From: Bacteroidota bacterium | GTDB lineage: Bacteria > Bacteroidota > Bacteroidia > B-17B0 > Aurantibacillaceae | Direction of reading: 5' to 3' | Length of the DNA: 56,738 nucleotides | NCBI GenBank assembly: GCA_016708845.1 | Contig: JADJFB010000030.1 | Coordinates: 1 to 56,738 of the forward strand | Part shown: positions 1-9,193 of the stretch, piece by piece | Layout of the letters: every line of letters starts with the position of its first letter | How positions within the stretch are numbered: the first letter of the stretch is position 1 | Notes under the pieces: model-generated | What the model was told of the DNA's origin: nothing | The model's database searches: none | Seen by the model: the letters and a program-made list of their open reading frames with translations, nothing else | Translations under genes and position numbers: made by a program

Positions 1-1564
1 TAATTAAATCGTAAGCAACTTCCTTAACGTTTTTCTTCGTTTTTTGTTTTAAAGTACTCCAGGTGGTTGACCCAATTTTATCAATTCGTGGAACATTTCC
101 TTCTTTGCCTGTATACTTACTAATGCGGTGTAAGCTATGAATACTCACATACAAGAAGTCATTGTCTTTATATACCAACTTCACGGCTTCTTGTTCTTTG
201 CCATTGGCATTAATTTTCACCAAGCCTCCAAAACGCCCAATACCATGGTCGATGTGAGTCACAAAGTCTCCTGGATTAAGTGATAAAATTTCTTTAAGCG
301 TTAACGATTCAGCTGTTTTATATTTTGTTTCCTTTAAATGAAAACGATGATACCGTTCAAAAATTTGATGATCGGTATAACAAGCCACTTTTAAATCATG
401 GTCAATAAAGCCTTCGTGAATATTAATATTTACATGCTCAATTAAACCATCTGCTGTGCGATGTTCTTTTGATAATAAATCATTAAAGATGGTATGTAAT
501 CGCTCGGCTTGTTTGGTGTTATCTGTTGTTAAGTAGTTCTTGTATCCTTTGGCTTTATTAGCTTTCAGGTCGTTAATCAACATGTCGAAGTTTTTATTGA
601 ACTGCGGTTGATTGCTTTGATTAAACGCTACTTCTTGAGAAGCGATGTGTTTATTAACGCCATATTCAATTAAATGAAATGGTTTGATAAAAGAAATAAA
701 CTCATCGCCTGTGATATATAATTCATGTGGTGGCAAATGTTCAACCGTTCCAGATAAATTAGAAAATGCTTTTTCTGTTTTTTCAAATAACTTATCGATT
801 GTGTCTTTTGAAAATAACACATCATCAAAACACATAAACGTGTCTTCTGAAATGTAATCAAAAATAGACTGACGAACTTCAATCACTTGATTGGATTGTA
901 TATCAGGAATAATGGTTACAAAATCGTAGTTATGATTAGATAGCTGAGTGGCTGGATCAAAGGTTTTAATGGCATCTACATCGTTACCAAATAATTCGAT
1001 ACGGTAAGGTAATTCGAGCGCAAAAGAATATACATCTACAATACCACCACGAATAGCATACTGACCAGGTTCCGCCACAAAATCGCATAACTCAAAATCA
1101 TAACTCAATAAAAATTCTTGAATAAAATCAATACTGAGTTTATCGCCTTTTTTAATGACTAGGGTATTCTTACTTAAACTGGTTTTAGACGCAACTTTTT
1201 CTGCCAAGGCTGCTGCATAAGTAACCACAATGCCTGAGTAATTATCTTTGCTTAATTGGCTCAGTGTTTCAGCTCTTTCTTGAACAGAAGCGTTGCTCGT
1301 TTTTTCTTCTTTGTAAGGAACCTTATAACTCTCAGGGAAATAATGAATGTGTTTTTCGGGAAGCAGCGCTTGTAAATCATTTAAGATGTAAGCCGCTTTT
1401 TCTTTGTCGTTACAAACAATAAAAAAATTGGAAGAGCTGTTTTGAAATAAATCATTTACCAAAAAGGCAAAAGAACTCCCGCGCAAACCCGAAATAAATA
1501 CATTTGTATTAAGATTTGCTTGCTTTTGTTTTAATTCTCCCCAAAACTTACCGTTCCACCACAT
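1..1564 (-). CDS. mfd: Transcription-repair coupling factor Mfd, N-terminal part (gene runs off the left edge)
   Basis: Mfd is a DNA translocase that removes RNA polymerase stalled at lesions and recruits UvrA. The minus strand reads without a stop from ATG at 1564 to the edge, 521 codons, beginning MWWNGKFWGEL. The first ~330 residues resemble the UvrB-like module that contacts UvrA. Around residues 430-520 lies the CarD-like polymerase-interacting domain, with DFVTHIDHGIGRFGGLVKI and the typical TWSTLKQKTKKNVKEVAYDL that leads into the helicase half. The ATPase/translocase motifs would lie left of base 1. No frame break is seen in the visible part. The identification is firm; the exact start is less so, since the upstream 240 bp give no clear ribosome-binding site. 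Confidence 0.93.
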   Translation of the reverse strand, partial: MWWNGKFWGELKQKQANLNTNVFISGLRGSSFAFLVNDLFQNSSSNFFIVCNDKEKAAYILNDLQALLPEKHIHYFPESYKVPYKEEKTSNASVQERAETLSQLSKDNYSGIVVTYAAALAEKVASKTSLSKNTLVIKKGDKLSIDFIQEFLLSYDFELCDFVAEPGQYAIRGGIVDVYSFALELPYRIELFGNDVDAIKTFDPATQLSNHNYDFVTIIPDIQSNQVIEVRQSIFDYISEDTFMCFDDVLFSKDTIDKLFEKTEKAFSNLSGTVEHLPPHELYITGDEFISFIKPFHLIEYGVNKHIASQEVAFNQSNQPQFNKNFDMLINDLKANKAKGYKNYLTTDNTKQAERLHTIFNDLLSKEHRTADGLIEHVNINIHEGFIDHDLKVACYTDHQIFERYHRFHLKETKYKTAESLTLKEILSLNPGDFVTHIDHGIGRFGGLVKINANGKEQEAVKLVYKDNDFLYVSIHSLHRISKYTGKEGNVPRIDKIGSTTWSTLKQKTKKNVKEVAYDLI

Positions 1565-1842
1565 TGCAGCACAAAAATAAGAAACTATTTTAGTATAAAG
1601 CTGACGATGTTTGTAAAAGAATCATGATTTTTTACTCTTTGAAATTATAGATTAACTCAACAAATGAGTGGTTACCTACATTGGTTGTTTTTGTGATTTT
1701 ACACGTAGCCTCTTGTGATTATTAATAAAATCAAGCTGTTTGATACTATTTGGTGATTAAACCATTTTTAGAAATCCCATAATTATATGTTAAACAAAAT
1801 TATTGCCTTACTTTTTTTTAGACTTTTGTAAAAAAAACAGTT
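1565..1842. other. Intergenic region between divergent mfd and SGNH hydrolase genes
   Basis: AT-rich spacer of about 280 bp. It must hold the promoters of both divergent genes, but I see no clean TTTG/TAnnTTTG pair, no RNA gene and no small ORF with coding character. Confidence 0.5.
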
Positions 1843-2877
1843 ATGATTCGTTCTCTATCTTTTATACTCTTCTTTTTAGGTTTAATCCACATTCTTTTGC
1901 ACAATCACATCAAAAGCGTAAAGTTTTATTTTTAGGAAACAGTTATACTTACGTTAATAATTTACCACAACTGATAAAAGACATTGCCTTGGCCAATGGT
2001 GATACATTGGTGTTTGATAGTAACTGTCCTGGAGGCCATACGTTTAATAATCATTTTAATAATGCAACGAGTCTTGCAAAAATAAATGCTCAAGCGTGGG
2101 ATTGTGTTATTTTGCAAGCACAAAGCCAAGAACCTTCTTTTTCTCCGGGACAAGTAGCCGCACAAACCTTACCTTATGCTATTAAATTAGATAGCTTAAT
2201 TAAAAATAATAATAATTGCTCTGAGACGGTGTTTTATGAAACATGGGGCAGAAAGTATGGCGACGCATCTAATTGTGGCTCATATCCACCAATATGCACG
2301 TATATAGGTATGCAAAACAGATTAAGGGCTTCTTATAAATTATTTGCCGATACAACTCAATCCATAATGGCTCCCGCAGGAGAAGCTTGGAGAAAATCCA
2401 TTGCACAAAATCCAACATTAGAATTATATAGTTCCGATCAAAGTCATCCAGCATTAGAAGGCTCTTATTTAACCGCTTGCGTGTTTTACGAAACCTTATT
2501 TCATAAAAAGTGTTTTAAGTAATACTTATACAGCAGGCGTATCTTCTATTAATGTGAGCTTCTTACAACAAATAGCACACGATGTGGTGAATGATAGTTT
2601 ACTAACTTGGAACATTGGAAAATACAATCCTTGTGGTACAACAGGTTTAAATCAATTATCTTCTCAACAACATTTTGTGCTATATCCAAACCCAGCGCAA
2701 AACGTATTACAGACTAATACAAACGCTTCTTACAAAATTTATGACGTGCTTGGAAACCTTTGTTTATCAGGAAATAAAAGCAACACTATTAATATTGAAT
2801 CATTAAAAAGCGGTGTATATTTTATTGAATTGTATTCTTTTGATTCAACTAAGAAAATAAGGTTTGTGAAGGAGTAA
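1843..2877 (+). CDS. Secreted SGNH/GDSL-type hydrolase (DUF4886-like) with T9SS sorting domain; two frameshifts
   Basis: The central part has the SGNH block-I motif in KVLFLGNSYTYVNNLPQL, followed by WDCVILQAQSQEP and a late SDQSHPALEGSYL carrying the usual Asp/His pair, so it is probably an esterase or carbohydrate deacetylase. The last ~75 residues form a type A T9SS tail (LYPNPAQN...IYDVLGN...LKSGVYFIEL...IRFVKE). The reading frame breaks twice. One T is missing in T5 at 1873-1877, within the signal peptide that starts MIRSLSFILFF and ends SFAQ. One A is extra in A5 at 2505-2509. Correcting both gives a continuous 344-residue protein starting at ATG 1843. Substrate unknown. Confidence 0.72.
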
Positions 2878-2880
2878 AAT

Positions 2881-2910
2881 TCTTTAAGGTACCAAATTGG
2901 CACCTTAAGA
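2881..2910. terminator. Hairpin after the SGNH hydrolase gene
   Basis: The arms tctttaaggtacc (2881-2893) and ggcaccttaaga (2899-2910) pair around a 5-nt loop with slight imperfections. The hairpin starts 4 bp after the stop codon. No long T-run follows, so termination strength is uncertain. Confidence 0.4.
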
Positions 2911-3032
2911 TATTACTAGAAGTTAAATTGATGGTCGCAATTTTCGACCTCCATTTTTATTTTGCTACAATTTATAGCCATCAGTTGCTATAAAATAATT
3001 TATTTTTGTCTTCAGCGACCACCTATTATTTT

Positions 3033-3578
3033 ATGGAAATGACTAAAGAAGTGAATGTAAAAATTCCAGATGAAGCTATAATCAATAAAATTATTGTTAT
3101 TCGAGATTATAAAGTAATGATAGATAAGGATTTAGCAGAACTTTATGGGATAACGACTAAACGTTTAAATGACAAGTCAATAGAAATATAGACGTCTTTC
3201 CAAAGATTTTATGTTTGAAGTTACACTAAGAAAAAGAAAAATCATTGTAGCCAATTTGATCATTTAGAAAAGGTTAAAATTCTCGCCCAATTTCTTCCTC
3301 ATGTTTTTACCGAACACGGCGCTGTAATGTTAGCAAGCATTATTAATAGTGAAAAAGCTATAGAGGTTAATATACAAGTTGTTCGGGTATTTATACAAAT
3401 GAGACAAGCCTTAACAGATAACACCGAACTACGTTTAATTATAGAAGAATTAAGAAAAAAGACCGATAACAATACCAAAAATATTGAAGTTGTATTTCAG
3501 TACTTTGATGAATTACTGGATAAGAAAGATAAAGTAAAACCAAGAACCCAAATTGGTTATAAGATTGGAAAGAAATAA
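3033..3578 (+). pseudogene. ORF6N/KilA-N-type DNA-binding protein, broken by three frameshifts
   Basis: The N-terminus (IIVIRDYKVMIDKDLAELYG) is the ORF6N domain signature, found in phage-derived and chromosomal DNA-binding proteins. The C-terminal half (PHVFTEHGAVMLASIINSEK, then VVRVFIQMRQAL and a coiled-coil tail) is typical of the same family. Between them three bases are missing, near 3171-3174, at A3 3202-3204 and at T3 3255-3257. Restoring them gives QVNRNIDVFPKDFMFEV and a 182-residue protein, the normal family size. Start ATG 3033 is preferred over the upstream TTG at 3006. Because this is an accessory gene, real decay is possible, but the other frameshifts in the window make sequencing error equally likely. 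Confidence 0.7.
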
Positions 3579-3588
3579 GTTGAGTAAA

Positions 3589-3634
3589 ACACCTGTCAGG
3601 TTTTTAGCAAGCTGGTTATAAACCTGACAGGTGT
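3589..3634. repeat. Perfect 15-bp inverted repeat, dispersed element copy 1
   Basis: The arms acacctgtcaggttt (3589-3603) and aaacctgacaggtgt (3620-3634) are perfect complements with a 16-nt loop. It sits between the convergent ORF6N and prolyl oligopeptidase genes, so it could act as a bidirectional terminator. The left arm recurs exactly at 5893-5907, followed by the same tagcaa. Confidence 0.75.
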
Positions 3635-3637
3635 AAA

Positions 3638-5766
3638 TTAAAACTTAGGCTCTATACCCATATTATAGAAAATAAAGGAATATATATCAGCTTGTTCTTC
3701 GATTACTTTGGCTGTTGGTTTTCCTGCTCCGTGTCCCGCTTTGCTATCAATACGAATCAACATAGGATTAGTGCCCGTGTTTTTTTCTTGAAGCGTTGCA
3801 GCAAACTTAAATGAATGTGCTGGCACTACTCTATCGTCATGATCAGCTGTTGTTACCATTGTTGCTGGGTAACTCACAGGTTTCACATTGTGCAAGGGTG
3901 AATATTTATACAAGTATTGAAACTGACTACTACTATCACTAGAACCATACTCAACAGCCCAACCCCAGCCTACAGTAAATTTGTGGTAACGTAACATATC
4001 TAATACACCCACTGCTGGCAAACACACTTTATATAAATCAGGACGTTGAGTCATGCACGCACCAATTAATAAGCCTCCATTTGAACCGCCTTGAATAGCT
4101 AATCTTTCGGAAGACGTATATTTTTCTTTGATTAAATATTCGGCTGCTCCAATAAAATCGTCAAACACATTTTGTTTCTTCTCTAACATACCTGCTTTAT
4201 GCCACGTTTCGCCATACTCCCACCGCCTCTAATATTAGCTAAAACAAACACCCCTCCTTGCTCTAAAAATGCAATACGTGCTGCACTAAAACTTGGATTC
4301 ATGGATGCATTAAATCCACCGTAAGCATATAACAACGTTGGATTATTTCCATCTAACACCAATCCTTTTTTCGACACAATAAACATGGGTACTTTCGTTC
4401 CGTCTTTCGAATTAAAAAACACTTGTTTGGATTCGTATTGATTCACATCAAACTTCACATCAATTTTTCTAAACAACTCTGATTTACCAGTTGCAATATT
4501 GTATTTAAAAATACTCGTTGGATAAACAAAAGACGTATAGGTATAATAAAACTCTTGGTCTTTTGCTTTACCGCCAAAGCCTTCCGCGGTTCCTAATCCT
4601 GGTAATGTAATTTCATGTTCTAGCGTTCCGTTTAAATCATGCTGGTACACATGTGTTGCTACGTCTTTTAAATAACTGACAAATAATTTTCCGCCACAAG
4701 TACTCGCGCTTTCCATAAACTCTGGTTTTTCGGCAATCACAGTTTTCCAATTTGCTTTTGCAGAATTTTTTGGATCAACTAAAACTACATGTTGATTTGA
4801 TGCACCATCATTTGTTTTCACTAATAATTTATCTCCAACATTATCAATCACTCCATAATCATAATCAAAGCCTTTAAATAATAAAGTGAATTTACTATTT
4901 GGTACGCTTAAGTCTTTACAGAATAATTCATTGCCAGACGTTCCAGCGCTTGTGTATAAAATTAAAAAGCGTTCGTCTTCTGTAACTCCTGCATTTAAAT
5001 ATAATAAGGGGTGTTGTTTGTCTTCATATACCAATTCATCTTTCGATTGATTATCGCCTAATTTGTGATAGTATACTTTATGATATTCGTTTACATTTGA
5101 AAATTCTTTTCCTTTAACAGGGGCATCGTAACGGCTATAATAAAAACCATTGCCTTTCCATGAAGCTCCACTAAACTTTACCCATTCTAATTTATCTTCT
5201 AAGGTTTTTTGAGTAGCTATTTCCATCACATACACCGTTTCCCAATCGCTACCAGATTGATTGATGGCATAAGCCACATATTTATTGTCGTTGGAAAAAC
5301 CCATTAAACTCATAGCTGCGGTTCCATCTGCCGACAATTTATTAGGATCAATAAACACTTTAGGTTCATCTTTTCCTTTTTGAAAATATAAGACACTTTG
5401 GTTTTGCAAACCATCATTTTTATAAAAGAAAGTAAACTCTCCTACTTTAAATGGCGAACTATATTTAGGGAAATTAATTAACTCTTCGATGCGTTTTCCT
5501 AATTGCTTACGGAACGGAATTTTAGATAAATATCCTTCCGTTACTTTACGCTGTTCTTCCACCCAATGTTTGGTGTTTTCAGCTGTGTCGTTCTCTAACC
5601 AACGGTAAGGATCTTCCACCTTAGTTCCAAAGTAATCATCTACTTGTGCAACTTTTTCTGTTTTTGGATAGTTCAATTTTTCTTGCACGACTTCTGTTTT
5701 TTTGTCATTACAAGAAGCTAATATAATGGCTGCATTTAAGGCAATGATGATTTTGCGTTTTATCAT
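3638..5766 (-). CDS. Prolyl oligopeptidase family serine peptidase (S9A), lipoprotein; one frameshift
   Basis: It hydrolyses proline-containing oligopeptides, probably in the periplasm. The N-terminus MIKRKIIIALNAAIILASCN ends in a lipobox (LASC), so it is membrane-anchored. Residues ~30-100 and ~440-709 form the alpha/beta-hydrolase part, and the segment between them is the seven-bladed propeller. The catalytic triad is visible: Ser in QGGSNGG, Asp in ADHDDRVVP, His in GHGAGKP. The frame breaks at C3 4219-4221 (one C missing). Adding it restores IRGGGEYGETWHKAGMLEKK, a hallmark of the family, and a 709-residue protein of standard length. The break is therefore most likely a sequence error. 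Confidence 0.92.
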
Positions 5767-5850
5767 GGTGTTTTAATTTATGATCAAATGTAATTTATTG
5801 TTACAATATAAAACAGAGTTATATAATCGGATTAAGCCGTTTATAAATTA

Positions 5851-5882
5851 AAATACCCAAAGAAAAATTTCTTTGGGTATTT
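5851..5882. terminator. Strong perfect hairpin upstream of the prolyl oligopeptidase gene
   Basis: The 15-bp arms aaatacccaaagaaa (5851-5865) and tttctttgggtattt (5868-5882) are separated by 2 nt. It looks like a bidirectional rho-independent terminator, yet it lies between two divergent genes, where no transcript end is expected. Confidence 0.65.
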
Positions 5883-5892
5883 ATTGTTGTTT

Positions 5893-5907
5893 ACACCTGT
5901 CAGGTTT
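5893..5907 (+). repeat. Dispersed repeat, second copy of acacctgtcaggttt
   Basis: This matches 15/15 the left arm of the inverted repeat at 3589-3603 and is again followed by tagcaa after one extra base. The complementary arm is absent, so it looks like a half copy. Confidence 0.6.
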
Positions 5908-5955
5908 ATAGCAAACCAACCTAATTAGTTTAGTAATAATAAATAGTTTTTACTT

Positions 5956-6002
5956 GTAACGTATAACAAATTTTTAAAAAATTTGTTATACGTTACTTTT
6001 TT
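5956..6002. promoter_or_regulatory. 20-bp perfect inverted repeat plus T-run in front of a T9SS cargo gene
   Basis: The left arm at 5956-5975 (gtaacgtataac then aaattttt) and right arm at 5977-5996 are perfect complements around one A, and are followed by T6. On the plus strand it has the form of a rho-independent terminator. It lies about 50 bp before the gene at 6047, with no plus-strand gene immediately upstream. It could be an attenuator, a mobile palindrome or a protein-binding site. Confidence 0.6.
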
Positions 6003-6046
6003 GACATTTTACAAAAATTAATACTAACCCCTAAAAACAAAAACAC

Positions 6047-6633
6047 ATGAAAAAACTTTTACTCATTTCTATTTTTGCAATTGCAATTACTACAAAAGCC
6101 TCAGCATTTAGAGATACACTGCAAATTAATAATAATTCAGGAATATCTGCTTATTGCCAGCACTGGACAAACGGATACCCTTCTGGTGTTCAAATTACAA
6201 CCTATACTTGTAATTTTAAGGGAATTGTGTTTTTTGGGGGGGGGAGTCGTTTTATGGTTAATACAACTCTTTTCCAAGTACTATCAGTGGTCAGTTTTTT
6301 CAATATAAAGTTTTGTCAACAGATGTTCCAAGTTTTATTGTAACCGTTTCTGCTTTTACTACCACCCTAACAGCATTAACTGTTTATGTTAATAATACAA
6401 CAACAGGAATAACTGAAAAAACAAAAACAAATAACCTATTTCAAAAACTTACGGTTGCTGGCTTAAAAACAGCGAACCTTAATGTTTACAACCAACTAGG
6501 TAGCCTTGTAAAACAACAAGCTTTTGATAATGAAACCATTGCATTAAACATTGCTGATTTACCTCAGGGTGTTTATATGGTTGAAGTATTGACAGATGGC
6601 AAGAAGATTGTAAGTAAATTGGTGAAGGAGTAA
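6047..6633 (+). CDS. Small secreted protein with T9SS type A sorting domain; one frameshift
   Basis: It has a signal peptide (MKKLLLISIFAIAITTKASA) and a short mature part beginning FRDTLQINNNSG. The C-terminal T9SS tail (LNVYNQLGSLVKQQ...LPQGVYMVEVLTDGKK, KLVKE) should direct secretion through the type IX system and surface attachment. One T is missing in T4 at 6270-6273; adding it joins NTTLF to PSTISGQFFQYK and gives 195 residues. A G9 tract at 6236-6244 is unusual for this AT-rich genome; with the correction above it stays in frame as GGG. The function of the mature part is unknown. The stop codon overlaps the next start (TAATG). Confidence 0.68.
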
Positions 6634-7226
6634 TGATTTCGATTAAAGACAGTGATTTTGCCAATCCAAAACAATTAATAACTCAAACGGTACCTGGAAT
6701 TTTTGCAATGATTCCGTTTACCTATATATTAATTATTTTTATCCCTTCACTTAAAGTATTGTCTGAGAATAATTTTGAGTTGATTATTTCGGCTTATCTG
6801 TTTTTTTCTATCTTATTAGGTGCACTAATCAATGAAATCGGATCATGGATAGAAGGTTCATATGATACAAAAATTTCAACAAAAACCGAATGGGATAAAT
6901 ACCTGCTTCAGCCTAAAAACGATTTAATTATTCACTCTGTAATCAGTTCTGTTGTACTACGATTAAAATTCAACATAAATATGTTAGTTTCAATTGTATT
7001 ATTTGAAATAGGATTAATCTCAATTGCCATAATAAAAAAAGAGAATCTTTTTTTTACCATATTTACAATATTCTTATCAAGCCTACTAATTATTTTTCTT
7101 TATAAAACAGGTAAGGATATGGCAGAAGGACTTCATGATTATAGAACAATTTTAAACGAAAAAAACAAAACTCCTTCATTACCCTTAGTATTTCAAAGAA
7201 GATGTTGCTGCAATCGGCAGCGTTAA
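6633..7226 (+). CDS. Unknown membrane protein, four predicted membrane segments
   Basis: Not a family I recognise. Hydrophobic segments lie near residues 20-40, 47-67, 110-133 and 140-158, with short charged loops such as IGSWIEGSYDTKISTKTEWD. The start overlaps the stop of the T9SS cargo gene by one base, so translation is probably coupled. The last ten residues (RRCCCNRQR) are out of character. Removing one A near 7195-7198 would instead give ...EDVAAIGSVNKKP ending at 7239 (201 residues), next to the terminator, which I think is the more natural end. Confidence is good that it is a real gene, low for function. Confidence 0.6.
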   Translation: MISIKDSDFANPKQLITQTVPGIFAMIPFTYILIIFIPSLKVLSENNFELIISAYLFFSILLGALINEIGSWIEGSYDTKISTKTEWDKYLLQPKNDLIIHSVISSVVLRLKFNINMLVSIVLFEIGLISIAIIKKENLFFTIFTIFLSSLLIIFLYKTGKDMAEGLHDYRTILNEKNKTPSLPLVFQRRCCCNRQR

Positions 7227-7227
7227 T

Positions 7228-7258
7228 AAAAAACCGTAGCTCATCACTACGGTTTTTT
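7228..7258 (+). terminator. Rho-independent terminator after the membrane-protein gene
   Basis: The 12-bp arms aaaaaaccgtag (7228-7239) and ctacggtttttt (7247-7258) flank a 7-nt loop. The T-run makes it functional on the plus strand, and the A-run allows use from the minus side. Confidence 0.85.
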
Positions 7259-7277
7259 GTTTTTAGAACAACATCTC

Positions 7278-7308
7278 CCGCCCTTCGGGCACCCTCTTCA
7301 AAGAGGGA
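7278..7308. repeat. Double-hairpin GC-rich element between convergent genes
   Basis: Two small stems lie side by side: gccc/gggc (7280-7283 with 7287-7290) and ccctctt/aagaggg (7292-7298 with 7301-7307). The sequence resembles GC-rich dispersed snippets seen between genes in Bacteroidota. It lies just before the fumC stop codon and could serve as its terminator. Confidence 0.45.
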
Positions 7309-7318
7309 AAAGGGAAAA

Positions 7319-8716
7319 CTATTTCAAACTACCAATCATATCTTCAGGACGAACCCATTGATCAAATTGTTCGTTCGTCACATAGCCTAATTCAATTGCT
7401 GCTTCACGCAAGGTTTTATTTCCTTTGTGTGCTGTCTTCGCAATTTTAGCCGCTTTTTCGTAACCAATATGCGTGTTTAATGCTGTTACCAACATTAACG
7501 AATTCTCTAAATGTTTTTTAATTTCTGGTAAGTTTGCTGTAATACCATCGCTACATTTCTCTGTAAACGATACACAAGCGTCACCAATTAAACGAGCAGA
7601 TTGCAGAACGTTAGCTGCAATTAATGGTTTAAATACATTTAATTCAAAATGTCCGTTTAATCCACCTACCGTAGCCGCTACATCGTTTCCAATCACTTGA
7701 GCGCAAACCATCGTTAATGCTTCTGGTTGAGTAGGGTTTACTTTTCCTGGCATAATAGAAGATCCTGGTTCGTTATCAGGAATCACAATCTCCCCTATTC
7801 CACAACGTGGACCAGAAGATAACATACGGATATCATTTGCTATTTTAAATAAAGCAACTGCACTGCGTTTTAAAGCACCGCTTAATTCAATCATCGCATC
7901 GTGTGCTGCTAATGCCTCAAATTTGTTTGTCGCCGTAACAAAAGGTAAACCAGTTAATTCAGCAATTTTTTTAGCTACTAATACATCATATCCTTTTGGT
8001 GTGTTTAATCCTGTTCCAACCGCTGTACCACCTAAAGCTAATTCTTTTACCGCTTCTAACGCATTTTTTAAAGCACGAATACTCATGTTAATTTGTTGCA
8101 CATATCCGCTAAACTCTTGTCCTAACGACAATGGCGTTGCATCCATAAAGTGAGTACGGCCCGTTTTAATAATACCTTCAAACTCTTTTACTTTTTTAGC
8201 TAAAGAATCACGTAATTTTTCCATTCCTGGAATCGTGATTTCTACTACTTGCTTGTATGCTGCAATGTGCATTGCTGTTGGATACGTATCGTTTGATGAT
8301 TGTGATTTATTCACATCATCATTTGGATGTAATACTTTTGGCTCATCAGTTAAATTACCACCTTGCATCACGTGAGCACGGTAAGCAATTACTTCGTTTG
8401 CATTCATGTTACTTTGTGTACCCGAACCTGTTTGCCAAATTACTAATGGAAACTGATCATCTAATTTCTTAGCTAAAATTTCATCGCAAGCTTTTGCAAT
8501 TAAATCGCATTTTTCTTTTGATAAAACGCCTAATTCGCAGTTAGCTAAAGCAGCTGCTTTTTTAAGGTAACCAAAAGCATATATAATTTCCTTTGGCATG
8601 CTAGCTTCAGGACCAATTTTAAAATTATTACGTGAGCGTTCTGTTTGTGCTCCCCAATATTTGTCAGCAGGTACTTTTACCTCGCCCATTGTGTCTGTTT
8701 CAATTCTGTATTCCAT
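7319..8716 (-). CDS. fumC: Fumarate hydratase class II
   Basis: It interconverts fumarate and L-malate in the TCA cycle as a cytosolic homotetramer without an iron-sulfur cluster. The 465-residue length is standard. Visible motifs are the N-terminal MGEVKVPADKYWGAQTERS, the substrate-binding SGSGTQSNMNANEV-type segment (here TGSGTQSNMNANEVIA), GRTHFMDATPL with the catalytic His, and the superfamily signature GSSIMPGKVNP. The C-terminal YEKAAKIAKTAHKGNKTLRE supports class II fumarase rather than aspartase. The frame is intact. The gene stands alone between a plus-strand unit and a spacer. Confidence 0.96.
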   Translation of the reverse strand: MEYRIETDTMGEVKVPADKYWGAQTERSRNNFKIGPEASMPKEIIYAFGYLKKAAALANCELGVLSKEKCDLIAKACDEILAKKLDDQFPLVIWQTGSGTQSNMNANEVIAYRAHVMQGGNLTDEPKVLHPNDDVNKSQSSNDTYPTAMHIAAYKQVVEITIPGMEKLRDSLAKKVKEFEGIIKTGRTHFMDATPLSLGQEFSGYVQQINMSIRALKNALEAVKELALGGTAVGTGLNTPKGYDVLVAKKIAELTGLPFVTATNKFEALAAHDAMIELSGALKRSAVALFKIANDIRMLSSGPRCGIGEIVIPDNEPGSSIMPGKVNPTQPEALTMVCAQVIGNDVAATVGGLNGHFELNVFKPLIAANVLQSARLIGDACVSFTEKCSDGITANLPEIKKHLENSLMLVTALNTHIGYEKAAKIAKTAHKGNKTLREAAIELGYVTNEQFDQWVRPEDMIGSLK

Positions 8717-8875
8717 AGTGGTTTGTTTTTTAGATGGACGAATTTAGTAAAAATGTTGGTTAGTAATAGATAAAAACTAAATGATTTTGGTTAGTGAATT
8801 TATAGTGTTTCAAAAATAATTGCAGAAAACTCATCCTAAAACTTATACCAATTTTCATTTCTTGTATTATGATGT

Positions 8876-9124
8876 ATGAACATAAAAATAATTAATGAAA
8901 AACATTACTCCGTGCATTACACAATGTATAACGGTGAAGATTTTTTAGTAGGAACCATCAATCATAAAGGAAATATATACGTTTATGAAGATGTCTTATT
9001 TGATAATATTAATCCAATTAACGCCATATCCTCTTTTGAGCGCTTGAAAAATTTGATAAGTAAATACTACAGTACTAAAGATAGCGTTGGGAAAATTGAA
9101 GAAAAACATCCCTATTTGTTTTAA
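8876..9124 (+). CDS. Small hypothetical protein, 82 residues
   Basis: It begins MNIKIINEKHYSVHYTMYNG and ends KIEEKHPYLF. It has no signal peptide, membrane segment or motif I recognise. Regular alternation of beta-forming residues (VHYTMYNGEDFLVGTINHKGNIYVYED) suggests a small beta-rich fold followed by a helix. It starts 159 bp upstream-to-upstream from fumC and is separated from the TetR gene by 69 bp that carry a separate promoter. Coding character is plausible, with function unknown. Confidence 0.5.
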   Translation: MNIKIINEKHYSVHYTMYNGEDFLVGTINHKGNIYVYEDVLFDNINPINAISSFERLKNLISKYYSTKDSVGKIEEKHPYLF

Positions 9125-9138
9125 TTTTAGAAATAAAT

Positions 9139-9169
9139 TTTGCTGTATTAAAAATAGTATTTACATTTG
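9139..9169 (+). promoter_or_regulatory. Bacteroidota-type promoter of the TetR gene
   Basis: TTTG at 9139-9142 and TACATTTG at 9162-9169 are spaced exactly 19 nt, matching the -33 TTTG / -7 TAnnTTTG consensus. Transcription would start within the operator that begins at 9170. Confidence 0.75.
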
Positions 9170-9189
9170 TAGACTGATTAGTCAATCAA
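9170..9189. promoter_or_regulatory. TetR-type operator, copy 1
   Basis: The 20-bp sequence, with the inverted core TGATT-AGTC-AATCA, is repeated identically at 9773-9792. It directly abuts the -7 element, so a bound repressor would block the transcription start. It is the likely autoregulatory site of the TetR protein encoded next to it. Confidence 0.78.
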
Positions 9190-9193
9190 TGTT

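Noticed and set aside
3033..3578. Prophage or mobile island around the ORF6N gene
   Set aside because: No integrase, phage structural gene or attachment repeats nearby; flanking genes are ordinary chromosomal genes.
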